Origin: Bacteroidia bacterium
Lineage (GTDB): Bacteria > Bacteroidota > Bacteroidia > UKL13-3
Reading direction: 5' to 3'
DNA length: 54,855 nucleotides
Assembly: GCA_018058135.1 (NCBI GenBank)
Contig: JAGPCK010000017.1
Coordinates: 1-54,855, forward strand
Position numbers and translations under genes: made by a program. The notes under the pieces were generated by a model, which saw only the letters and a program-made list of their open reading frames with translations, had not been told where the DNA came from and did not search any database. Positions within the stretch are counted from its first letter, which is position 1. Each line of letters starts with the position of its first letter. Shown one piece after another: positions 43,801 to 50,717 of the stretch.

Positions 43801-45403
43801 TGTCAAACCCTAAAGGTTTCAGGTTGGCATGATAGAGGTCGAGCCTAAAATTGTATTTGTTTAACTTTGGCCTGAAGTCAACTGTTCCGTCAAAATTAAA
43901 GCCGAGGTTGGGGTCATTGGCCACAATTTTTCCGGTAAAGAAACTGTTTTCGATATTGCCTTTTACATTCAATCCATGGTAGGTGTATTGGTACAAACGG
44001 AGTTCTGAAATTTTGGTGGTTAAATCAGCATGAACCGATTGCAACGTTAATCCTTTTCCTTTTACATTGCCCTTAAGCGATACCACGCCTATGGTTTTGG
44101 TATCATTCACCAAACGGCCCACGTTAAAACCCTGCAACTCTATTTCACCTGAGTATTCACTTTTCGAGAGGTTATCACCCAGCTTCATGTTAATGTCAGA
44201 CACTACTTTTCCCAGTTCGGATGACAAGGTTCCTGAAGCCACAAAGTCGTTGATAAAGCCTGTAAAGCGACCTTTGAAAGAGGTTTGCCCCAGGCGCGAA
44301 ATTTCCTTAGGAAGTTTTACTTGACGCATCAGTAGGGCCAAATCAGCCTCGTTGCTTTGCACATTGTTAGCCTTTAAATCAATAAAGGTTTCTTTAATAT
44401 TGGGTAACCCGCGCATATTGAGGTCACCGTCAAACTCACTGTTTTTACCAAAAGCAATATTTAATCCTTTACCTCTTAACCTGCTGAGCGGACCGTTTAC
44501 TCTTCCGTTCAGTTTTAGTTTAACATCGAAGTCTTTCAGTTCCGGAGCAAAGTAGCCAATCTCTTTCAGGTTAATGTAGGAATCGTCTAAATCGCCCACC
44601 ATTTTAACGCTGTTTTTAAAATCACTGAAATCGGTCCAGGCTTTATATTCCATAGCAAAGGCATGGTGCAGTTCACTGTGTTCCGTTTTGAGCAACAGGT
44701 CCTCAAAACCCAGCAAAGATGAGGATATGGTGATGTGCCCGCGCAAGTGCTCAATGCGCATGCCGCATCGGTCAATGGTGCCCAGGTGCTTGAGGTTAAA
44801 AACAATGGAGTCGTTAATAATTTTTAAATCATTCACCTGCATGTTCAACTCCTTCAGATCCATGTGGGCCTCGTCAAACCGGTCTTCCTTGGGAGTGATG
44901 TTAAAATCGGTATACGAAAAACGGGAGTTGTTAATTTTTACCTCACGTACATCCAGCGTAAACGGACTTCTGCCCGGAGTACGTACCGTATCTTTTGATT
45001 GAAAAAATTTGATGATGTAGTTAAGGTTCATGCTGCTACTTCCCTTGTGCTTAATCAAGGCAAAGTGGAGCGAGTCCAGTTCTACCCGCTGCAATACCAG
45101 CAGGTTTTTCTCCAGATTAAATTCTTTGATGTTGGCTTTCAGTTTTTGGGTGTAGAGCAGTGTATCCTGCTTTTCATCGCACACCAGCACGTTTTCTAAC
45201 TGCAGGGTATTGAACAGTTTGAACTTTATACGCCCTATACTTACAGGAGTATTCAGTTGCTCTGAGAGATATTTGGTAACTTTGTCCACCGCCCAGTTTT
45301 GGAAAGGGGCACTGTTAAGCAGTATAAGCAACAGCATGGTGGTAAACAACAGCAACATGCCGATGAATACAGTACTTTTTAATATGGTTTTTTTCCAACT
45401 CAA
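40889..45403 (-). CDS. tamB: Translocation and assembly module protein TamB
   Basis: A 1504-residue protein with an N-terminal membrane anchor (residues 8-30), a long beta-helical body (AsmA/TamB-like repeats of strand-rich blocks) and a C-terminal DUF490 domain of about 300 residues ending in GLNYQFQDESKQREMIISLS and LRTDLNINFQ. TamB works with TamA-like proteins in moving lipids or proteins to the outer membrane. The only start is TTG at 45403; TAG lies six codons upstream and there is no ATG or GTG between. It is divergent from tsaD with only 50 bases between the start codons. Confidence 0.9.
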   Translation of the reverse strand: MSWKKTILKSTVFIGMLLLFTTMLLLILLNSAPFQNWAVDKVTKYLSEQLNTPVSIGRIKFKLFNTLQLENVLVCDEKQDTLLYTQKLKANIKEFNLEKNLLVLQRVELDSLHFALIKHKGSSSMNLNYIIKFFQSKDTVRTPGRSPFTLDVREVKINNSRFSYTDFNITPKEDRFDEAHMDLKELNMQVNDLKIINDSIVFNLKHLGTIDRCGMRIEHLRGHITISSSLLGFEDLLLKTEHSELHHAFAMEYKAWTDFSDFKNSVKMVGDLDDSYINLKEIGYFAPELKDFDVKLKLNGRVNGPLSRLRGKGLNIAFGKNSEFDGDLNMRGLPNIKETFIDLKANNVQSNEADLALLMRQVKLPKEISRLGQTSFKGRFTGFINDFVASGTLSSELGKVVSDINMKLGDNLSKSEYSGEIELQGFNVGRLVNDTKTIGVVSLKGNVKGKGLTLQSVHADLTTKISELRLYQYTYHGLNVKGNIENSFFTGKIVANDPNLGFNFDGTVDFRPKLNKYNFRLDLYHANLKPLGFDTNETVVTANATMKATADDKFYNNNGLLYINNICITRNGTDIPFENIKIDAAQKDNISRLNITSGILDLDMSGVYNFNYLPKSINNFLHTQAPYLFPKVYPNLPEQHCDIQLTLKTSEPFFPLFYPDLSFNHGIIKAEYNSRSANLNLKATVDSFAFQQWSAKELKINASKFNSPDIRYTVNAAHVTMKNKKMADKASCEGLFKPNQINNRFYFIENTLKNEVDLTASIVMQEHSADITFLPSKLMFKNKSFNLKKDGSISITDSGIVFNNLLLAENNQSVKLNGIYANNNKENLMIEVNNLGLDLISYFINDSNYHFNGVANGNANLRYMNSRQVFLSNLNIKNAVFIDDTLGEINLSSTYESVLNRMMVDASIDNGKIREMKAKGYIDLSGEQEIDIDVSVGYFHLNIIKEKLKAVFSDMGGKVSAELNIGGTLKKPVLTGLAKIKNTGVKVGYLQSIFYIIDAEIEIKENIFILKNFQMMDERAKKAIYCEVSGWMKHDYFTNFSYKFNFRELKDFWAMNTEYKDNELFFGKGYATGEATITGTFEAVNIDARLKTGVGTKIMMPLSNAEEAEKSDFVRFITYENWKLNKKTEIFKAKTSGITMTFNLEITPDAEFQLVFNSQTGDVIRGKGKANLRLELTKQGDFLMYGQYTVVEGAYLFTALNIINKKFVIENGGTINWNGDALKAQMNMTAVYKVRTPLPPLITTTDETTAKRRIPVDCKLMLSGLLLQPDIKFDLNFPELNTMGGNSTAQATQAIQRLKGNQDEMNKQFFSLLMTGSFTQPDNIGQISSSGNSAVHFGSAAYQSAGDLLSNQLSNLLSQIDPNWDIGLNYQFQDESKQREMIISLSRRFLNDRLEVQTSSDVLRTDLNINFQAKYDLTDDGRLKLKAFSTNNSNLFNTQNVQTQGMGLYYSRQFNKIGEIFRRSEKKKKRKTDAKKVEDNNIYLPTDSTTTTPVDSMLLDNRGD

Positions 45404-45453
45404 GGGGACGTTCCAAAAATACTACAGTAACAGGCCATTAAAAAACGAAAGTT

Positions 45454-46455
45454 TTGCATAAAGAGGTATACATTTTAGCGATAGAGTCTTCGTGTGACGA
45501 CACAGCAGCGGCCGTGCTGCACAATGGCAAAATACTTGCCAACGTGGTAGCCGGACAAGAAGTTCACCGCCTGTACGGTGGCGTAGTACCCGAGCTGGCC
45601 TCGCGTGCACACCAGCAAAATATAGTGCCCGTAGTAGATGTGGCCCTGCAAAAAGCAGGTATTCAGAAATCGCAATTAAGTGCCATTGCCTTTACCCGTG
45701 GCCCCGGTTTGCTGGGCTCTTTGCTGGTAGGTGTGTCTTTTGCCAAGGCTATGGCACTGGCTTTAAACATTCCGTTGATTGAGGTGCACCACATGCAGGC
45801 ACACGTGCTGGCCCATTTTATTGATGAACCCGTTCCTCCGTTTCCTTACCTGTGTCTCACGGTATCAGGTGGGCATACCCAAATTGTACGGGTGAACTCA
45901 GCTACTGATATGCAGGTGCTGGGCGAAACCATTGACGATGCAGCGGGAGAGGCCTTTGATAAAATTGCCAAAGTGATGGGATTGCCTTACCCGGGCGGAC
46001 CGTTAATTGATCAACATGCACAAAACGGCAACCCGCTGGCTTTTGAGTTTCCGGTTTCGCGCATGCCGGAGTACGATTACAGTTTTAGTGGTTTAAAAAC
46101 TGCGGTGCTGTACTTTTTACAAAAGCAGCCGGAGGGTTTTATTGCACAACACCTGGCTGATTTGTGTGCCTCGGTGCAGTACACCATCATCAAACAACTG
46201 ATGCTGAAGTTGAAGAAAGCAGTAAAAGATACGGGAATCACACACGTGGCCATTGCCGGAGGCGTATCGGCCAACAGCGGTTTGCGCACGGCCTTGCAAC
46301 AAGATGGAAACACCTTGGGCTGGACGGTTTACATTCCCGCGTTTCAATACTGTACTGATAATGCCGGTATGATTGCTATGGCCGCTTATTTCAAGTACCT
46401 GGCCAATGATTTTGCTGAACAAACTGTAGCGCCCTCTGCACGGTTCAACGGGTAG
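45454..46455 (+). CDS. tsaD: tRNA N6-adenosine threonylcarbamoyltransferase
   Basis: A 333-residue TsaD/Kae1 enzyme for t6A37 of tRNAs. The ATPase/metal motifs are EVHHMQAH, TVSGGHTQI, DDAAGEAFDK and VAIAGGVSANSGLR. Length is normal. The start must be TTG at 45454: the upstream frame is closed by TAA five codons earlier and contains no ATG or GTG, and the N-terminus VYILAIESSCDDT is the family's normal beginning. It is divergent from tamB. Confidence 0.97.
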   Translation: MHKEVYILAIESSCDDTAAAVLHNGKILANVVAGQEVHRLYGGVVPELASRAHQQNIVPVVDVALQKAGIQKSQLSAIAFTRGPGLLGSLLVGVSFAKAMALALNIPLIEVHHMQAHVLAHFIDEPVPPFPYLCLTVSGGHTQIVRVNSATDMQVLGETIDDAAGEAFDKIAKVMGLPYPGGPLIDQHAQNGNPLAFEFPVSRMPEYDYSFSGLKTAVLYFLQKQPEGFIAQHLADLCASVQYTIIKQLMLKLKKAVKDTGITHVAIAGGVSANSGLRTALQQDGNTLGWTVYIPAFQYCTDNAGMIAMAAYFKYLANDFAEQTVAPSARFNG

Positions 46456-46511
46456 TTGCCAGAATATTCAACTTTTCTGCATATTTGAAAAACAGTGTAT
46501 ATTGCATTGAC

Positions 46512-46539
46512 ATAGTACTGTTAGTTGTAACAACTATTT
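46512..46539. repeat. Hairpin H1, second palindrome family (degenerate)
   Basis: The element ATAGTACTGTTAGTTG then TAA then CAACT matches H2 (48202-48225) at 20 of 24 positions. The inner AGTTG/CAACT pairs. It ends about 20 bases before the ATG at 46558. Confidence 0.6.
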
Positions 46540-46557
46540 GTGAATTTAGATTTTAAT

Positions 46558-47181
46558 ATGAAAATTTCCTGTTGTTTACTTATTTTCTTTAGCCTGATAA
46601 AATATTCTTGGGCACAAGATTGTGCAGTTCTTTCTGCATCAAATAATATTTTATACCATGGATATCCAAATCTTGTGAAGGTTTTTGTTGAGAAAAAAGG
46701 GTGTGATAAATTAACACTGTCTACTAAAAACAAAAGAGTTAGAATACTAAGAGAGAAGGAGTGTCTGTTTACTATAGAAATAGATAGTTTTACAGAAAAG
46801 GTTATTTTGGAAGTCAATTATTTAGGGGAAACTAAAAAGCAATCAAAAGAGTTCTTATTTACAGTAAAGGAAGTTCCAATGCCTGAACTTACATTGTATT
46901 CTTACACGAATGGTCAAAGAATTGAATTGGACTCTTTTAAGGTTGTTAATACTCCTTCATTAAAATGGGATTTTCGTTTGCATTGTAATATTTTGAATTT
47001 TAAAGCCTGCATAATTCGTAATAACACATGTATTGACTCTGTAAATTGTGATGCTACGATAACTGATGCAAGATTTATTTCTAATTTAAGAAAAGGAGAT
47101 ACCTTATTACTTTATGATATATTGGTTAGAATTGAATCTGTTAAAAGAAATATAGCTCCCTGTCAGTTTGTAATTCAGTAA
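46558..47181 (+). CDS. Secreted protein resembling the GldM C-terminal domain
   Basis: A 207-residue exported protein starting at ATG 46558, with a signal peptide ending KYSWAQ. The mature part resembles the C-terminal domains of GldM: an Ig-like strand region beginning VLSASNNILYHGYPN, then FTVKEVPMPELTLYS, SLKWDFRLHCNIL and a closing LRKGDTLLLYDILVRIESV. GldM is part of the gliding/T9SS motor, and free GldM-C-like proteins exist in Bacteroidota. Similarity is by pattern and could be coincidental with another Ig-like fold. The gene is AT-rich and begins a block of five unknown genes. Confidence 0.55.
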   Translation: MKISCCLLIFFSLIKYSWAQDCAVLSASNNILYHGYPNLVKVFVEKKGCDKLTLSTKNKRVRILREKECLFTIEIDSFTEKVILEVNYLGETKKQSKEFLFTVKEVPMPELTLYSYTNGQRIELDSFKVVNTPSLKWDFRLHCNILNFKACIIRNNTCIDSVNCDATITDARFISNLRKGDTLLLYDILVRIESVKRNIAPCQFVIQ

Positions 47182-47187
47182 TTATTG

Positions 47188-48147
47188 ATGAAAAGCGTAG
47201 TTAAGTGTCACCCAAAAGACAAGACAATAAGTAAACTGATACTCTTTTTACTAATTTTTATTCACCCCCTCATACTTCATGCACAGGTCTCTAGTCTCAA
47301 TGACAAGTATGTTAAGGAGGAGATTTATAAAAGTGTAATCAGAAATTTTATTCATTATGAAGTATACAAAAATATTGAAAATCAGAAAAAAGATTTTTTC
47401 TCTGGAGATACGCGTAAATTAAATTTCCAAAATTTCATTCCTGATAGTAACATGTATTATGGATTATTTTTAAGAGAATTGAATGATAAAATAAATCTTT
47501 ATAATGAAGAGTACACCTTAATTGAAGTAAAAGGCTTGACTCAGCTCAGAATTAAAAAGGAAAGAGACTCAATAGATATAAAGCTTGGTCTTCCTCCTTA
47601 TGATTTAACCGTAAATCGGCTCACGGAATGGAATTCATCTTTAATTGCCTATAATTTTAAAAAAAGAGAAATACTTTATCTGAGTGGCCCATTTTTTTTG
47701 GACAGTATTATTAATGAATATGTGAGATTATCTGAGCCAATAGACACAGTGAAGGTTAGACAATATGTTTCCTTAAAGTACTATATGTGTGAACCCCAAA
47801 ATATTTACATTAAAGCTCAAAGAAAAGAAACTGTAATTGTGGAGTTTCAGTCAGGGTTTTCTGGAGAAACAATACAGGTAACCGTATTAAAAAGAAGAAA
47901 TAGCATTGAAGAGAAAATCCGGAGAATAGTCTTCTTCAAAGACAAAATATGGAGCATAGAACAAGAAAGAGGGGAATCATTATCTGGTATTACCTCACAG
48001 TTAGAGATTGATAGAATTAATGAGCTTTATAATTACATTTTAAGTAAGGTGAAGCAAAATGCAAACGTAGAAATAAGTAGTAAGGAAGGTAAAAAATTAA
48101 TTAAGGAAATTGAGGAAGCAAAAAAGAAGGTAAATAGGAAAAAATGA
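47188..48147 (+). CDS. Exported protein of unknown function
   Basis: A 319-residue protein starting at ATG 47188; a TTG three bases earlier is less likely. Signal-like hydrophobic segment at residues ~18-32 (LILFLLIFIHPLILHAQ), then a mainly alpha/beta mature part ending in a lysine/glutamate-rich helix. No family was recognised. It begins six bases after the GldM-C-like gene stop, so the two are co-transcribed. Lysine- and asparagine-rich composition reflects the AT-rich DNA. Confidence 0.75.
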   Translation: MKSVVKCHPKDKTISKLILFLLIFIHPLILHAQVSSLNDKYVKEEIYKSVIRNFIHYEVYKNIENQKKDFFSGDTRKLNFQNFIPDSNMYYGLFLRELNDKINLYNEEYTLIEVKGLTQLRIKKERDSIDIKLGLPPYDLTVNRLTEWNSSLIAYNFKKREILYLSGPFFLDSIINEYVRLSEPIDTVKVRQYVSLKYYMCEPQNIYIKAQRKETVIVEFQSGFSGETIQVTVLKRRNSIEEKIRRIVFFKDKIWSIEQERGESLSGITSQLEIDRINELYNYILSKVKQNANVEISSKEGKKLIKEIEEAKKKVNRKK

Positions 48148-48203
48148 TAATCATAAAAAGAAACAGCAGAAATAGTATGTGTTTCAATATGTTTTTTCTT
48201 TAT

Positions 48204-48233
48204 AGTGCTGTCAGTCGTTACAACTGACATAGG
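48204..48233. repeat. Hairpin H2, second palindrome family
   Basis: TGTCAGTCG (48209-48217), loop TTA, CAACTGACA (48221-48229): nine-base arms with one mismatch. The 30-base unit, AGTGC at the left and ATAGG at the right, matches the reverse complement of H3 at 27 of 30 positions. It ends 18 bases before the ATG at 48252. Confidence 0.8.
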
Positions 48234-48251
48234 AAAAGTATAAAAGATACA

Positions 48252-49265
48252 ATGAAGCAGAATACTAAAATAAGTTCCTTTTCAATAAACTCATTTACTA
48301 TAAGCTGGGTTGTACTCCTCTATTATATTCTACAGAGCAATTGCACAGTTGATGAAACTAAACAGCAACAGTATCAAAAATCTATTGATTCGTCTGTTGT
48401 TGCTAATCACCTCCTAAAGCAATTTTCAAAGGAGGATCATGCAAAGGGTTACTACGTTCTTGAACCTAAAATGTTGATTGGGCTACCTAATTACTTAGAG
48501 AAATGCTGGAAAGATACTCTTTCAAGTGGAGTTGAACTGTTTTATATAGGACGTTTTCGCCCTCTAATTGATAGGCATGGACCAGATTTTTTAATAAAGT
48601 ACAACAATGAATACGATGTTTACATTCATGAAAATATAAAGCCAGCATCTTCTGCAAAAACTGAGTGTGACGTAAATACTATACTTGCGTCAAGTCTGAA
48701 TGAATTTTTACAAGAATCAAGAATTCTTAATGGTCGAAATATTTCTGAAAGGGATAAGATTGATCTGATTCAGAAGTTATATGTGGCTACAGTAATTCAG
48801 CAGCATTATGTTCAATCTGATTACGGATTCTATATTTCACCTTATTATTTTTTAAATGAAAGGAACATTAATAGAATAAATTCTATATCTGACTTCAATC
48901 AGTTACAAAAGATAATAAGTTTGAATAATTTGCCTTTTAATATTCGCCAAACTCTTCCCAGCGATAATTTTGATACTTCTTTATCAGGAGAAGAGTATGT
49001 TAGCTTAAGTAGAAGAACTTTCAGAGAAATGAGAATCAGAGAAGACTCAATGATTAAGTTAAATTGGCAAGAAAACGTTGCATATTTGAAAACACAGATT
49101 AATGATATCAAGCACGAAATCAATGCTCCATATACATATTTTTACTATACGTATCCAGACGTTCGTGTATTTAAGTTGATTATTACTAAGAAAAATTCAA
49201 ATTATTTTATTGTTTCTGAGCATATAAATTGTTTAAGTGAATACTGTGGTATGCTATTACTTTGA
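48252..49265 (+). CDS. Protein of unknown function, membrane-anchored
   Basis: A 337-residue protein with one N-terminal hydrophobic segment (residues ~14-30, ending LQSNC) that may be a membrane anchor or a non-standard lipobox; the residue before Cys is Asn, so lipidation is doubtful. The rest is soluble and alpha/beta with many charged residues. No family recognised. It lies between hairpins H2 and H3, which are inverted relative to each other. Confidence 0.75.
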   Translation: MKQNTKISSFSINSFTISWVVLLYYILQSNCTVDETKQQQYQKSIDSSVVANHLLKQFSKEDHAKGYYVLEPKMLIGLPNYLEKCWKDTLSSGVELFYIGRFRPLIDRHGPDFLIKYNNEYDVYIHENIKPASSAKTECDVNTILASSLNEFLQESRILNGRNISERDKIDLIQKLYVATVIQQHYVQSDYGFYISPYYFLNERNINRINSISDFNQLQKIISLNNLPFNIRQTLPSDNFDTSLSGEEYVSLSRRTFREMRIREDSMIKLNWQENVAYLKTQINDIKHEINAPYTYFYYTYPDVRVFKLIITKKNSNYFIVSEHINCLSEYCGMLLL

Positions 49266-49290
49266 TGTTTTTTTTGAAGAAAATATAAAC

Positions 49291-49320
49291 CCTATGTCAG
49301 TTGAAGCAACTGACAGCACT
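49291..49320. repeat. Hairpin H3, second palindrome family
   Basis: TGTCAGTTG (49295-49303), loop AAG, CAACTGACA (49307-49315): a perfect nine-base stem. It is H2 in reverse orientation. It ends seven bases before the ATG at 49327. An ATG at 49294 sits at its edge. Confidence 0.85.
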
Positions 49321-49326
49321 GAAAAA

Positions 49327-49773
49327 ATGAAAAAGAAAATTAAATTTTCGATAGTTTCATTCTTTATTTTTAGCATGATTAATTTATTGTGCTATCTCAT
49401 AATTAATGTGGTTGATGATATTGGTTTTAAGGGTGTTTATTTTGAATATATATTTAGCTTACCTTTCGTTTACTGCCTCTTTTTGTTCTTATTTTCGCTA
49501 TTTATAGAAAAATCGTTCCTTTGGTTCCCTTTGTTTTCGCTTACATGGAAATTATGTTTAATCATTCCAGAATATGATTTTAAACATGCTGATATATTGT
49601 TAGGAATAACAACTAACTTTTCTTTGATTTTTAATATGGCACAAAAAGCTCTGCAATATACTGTTGGACATACTGCCACAACAGAAATAACTTTGCATAC
49701 CCTAGGGATGTTTTTATACCAAGTATTAATACTTTATTTCGCTAAAAAGGTTTCAGATAGAACTGAAGAATAG
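49327..49773 (+). CDS. Multi-pass membrane protein of unknown function
   Basis: About 148 residues with four to five hydrophobic segments (IVSFFIFSMINLLCYLIINV; YIFSLPFVYCLFLFLFSLFI; FLWFPLFSLTWKLCLII; LGMFLYQVLILYFA). ATG at 49327 is chosen since the alternative ATG at 49294 lies within the hairpin and would encode it. No family recognised. The AT-rich composition is clear: of the 60 bases 49501-49560 only 18 are G or C. Confidence 0.65.
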   Translation: MKKKIKFSIVSFFIFSMINLLCYLIINVVDDIGFKGVYFEYIFSLPFVYCLFLFLFSLFIEKSFLWFPLFSLTWKLCLIIPEYDFKHADILLGITTNFSLIFNMAQKALQYTVGHTATTEITLHTLGMFLYQVLILYFAKKVSDRTEE

Positions 49774-49786
49774 AATTCTAAATCAC

Positions 49787-50113
49787 ATGAAGATAGAAGG
49801 CAATAAGTTATTGTTAAATGAAGAGGTAAAGTTTCCATTTCCTATTACAAAATGTATTGTTTCTCAGAATAAAATTTTAGTTCTTCTCAACATTTCCCCC
49901 AAAGTTATTTTTAACGAGAACGTATATTGTGTTGGCTTAAATGCTAATATTATCTGGCAGATTAGTAAACAAGATTATTTATATGAAAACAGTCCATTTG
50001 TTAACATTATGGAATCTGATAATGGTGATATTTTGGTTATAAATTGGGATGGTTCTCAGTATACTGTTGACATGGAAACAGGTAATATTCTTAGACGGAA
50101 TTTTCATAAGTGA
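49787..50113 (+). CDS. Small protein with a beta-propeller-blade-like pattern
   Basis: A 108-residue soluble protein. The strand pattern VYCVGLNANIIWQI, IMESDNGDILVINWDGSQYTVD and METGNILRRNF resembles one or two blades of a PQQ/WD-type propeller, where a Trp-Asp-Gly turn and a terminal D-x-x-T-G closure recur. Too short for a full propeller. It could be an immunity- or adaptor-like protein but nothing shows this. It is the last gene of the AT-rich block, 13 bases after the membrane protein. Confidence 0.6.
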   Translation: MKIEGNKLLLNEEVKFPFPITKCIVSQNKILVLLNISPKVIFNENVYCVGLNANIIWQISKQDYLYENSPFVNIMESDNGDILVINWDGSQYTVDMETGNILRRNFHK

Positions 50114-50180
50114 TATCCAATTGTCTGAGAGAAAATTCACACTCCAGCATTCAAGCAATATTTCTTGAAGTTTCCTCAAG

Positions 50181-50651
50181 TTACCTCACCACAATAAACG
50201 CCAGCAATGCATTTACAGGAATCCCGTTTTTATATACCTGGTATTTGAGCATCAGTTCCGTATCGGTCAGGTGTTTTACGGGGTAGGTGAGGTTGCCTAT
50301 TTTAATGAATGCACCTGCGGGTTCTTTGCCCCAATTGAGGGTTTCCTGTTCGGGTTCGTTTACAAAACAAAAGGTGGTAAAGTGTTGCTTAAACAAATCC
50401 CCGTTTTTCTTAAACGTCCACAGGTCGTCTTTTTCGCAATCGTCCAGCGGTTCTATAACGTTATCAATTACCTTGTAAACGGGTCGCCAGGTTTTGTTGG
50501 TGTCGTTGGTTAGGGTGAGCACAATGTTTTCTGCCACCGTTGGTCCCATGTAGGGGTCGGGGTTCTCCAGTGGCGGGTGCGTTTCACAGCTGCTTAAGGT
50601 GATGGCCGTTAGTAGTAAAAAACTACAGGCTAATCGTATTTTAGTTGACAT
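50181..50651 (-). CDS. Lipocalin-like lipoprotein
   Basis: A 156-residue lipoprotein starting at ATG 50651. The lipobox is ITLSSC, so Cys22 is the likely anchor. The mature part matches small Bacteroidota lipocalin-like domains: DDCEKDDLWTFKKNGD with paired cysteines (DDC and FCF), then GAFIKIGNL and LMLKYQVYKNG. Ligand unknown. It is divergent from the DPP-IV-like peptidase with 66 bases between starts. Confidence 0.75.
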   Translation of the reverse strand: MSTKIRLACSFLLLTAITLSSCETHPPLENPDPYMGPTVAENIVLTLTNDTNKTWRPVYKVIDNVIEPLDDCEKDDLWTFKKNGDLFKQHFTTFCFVNEPEQETLNWGKEPAGAFIKIGNLTYPVKHLTDTELMLKYQVYKNGIPVNALLAFIVVR

Positions 50652-50717
50652 TTGCTGCAAAATAAGTGTACTTGTGCCGTTGAACACAAAAATTAGACGA
50701 ATAAAAATATACAAGGG

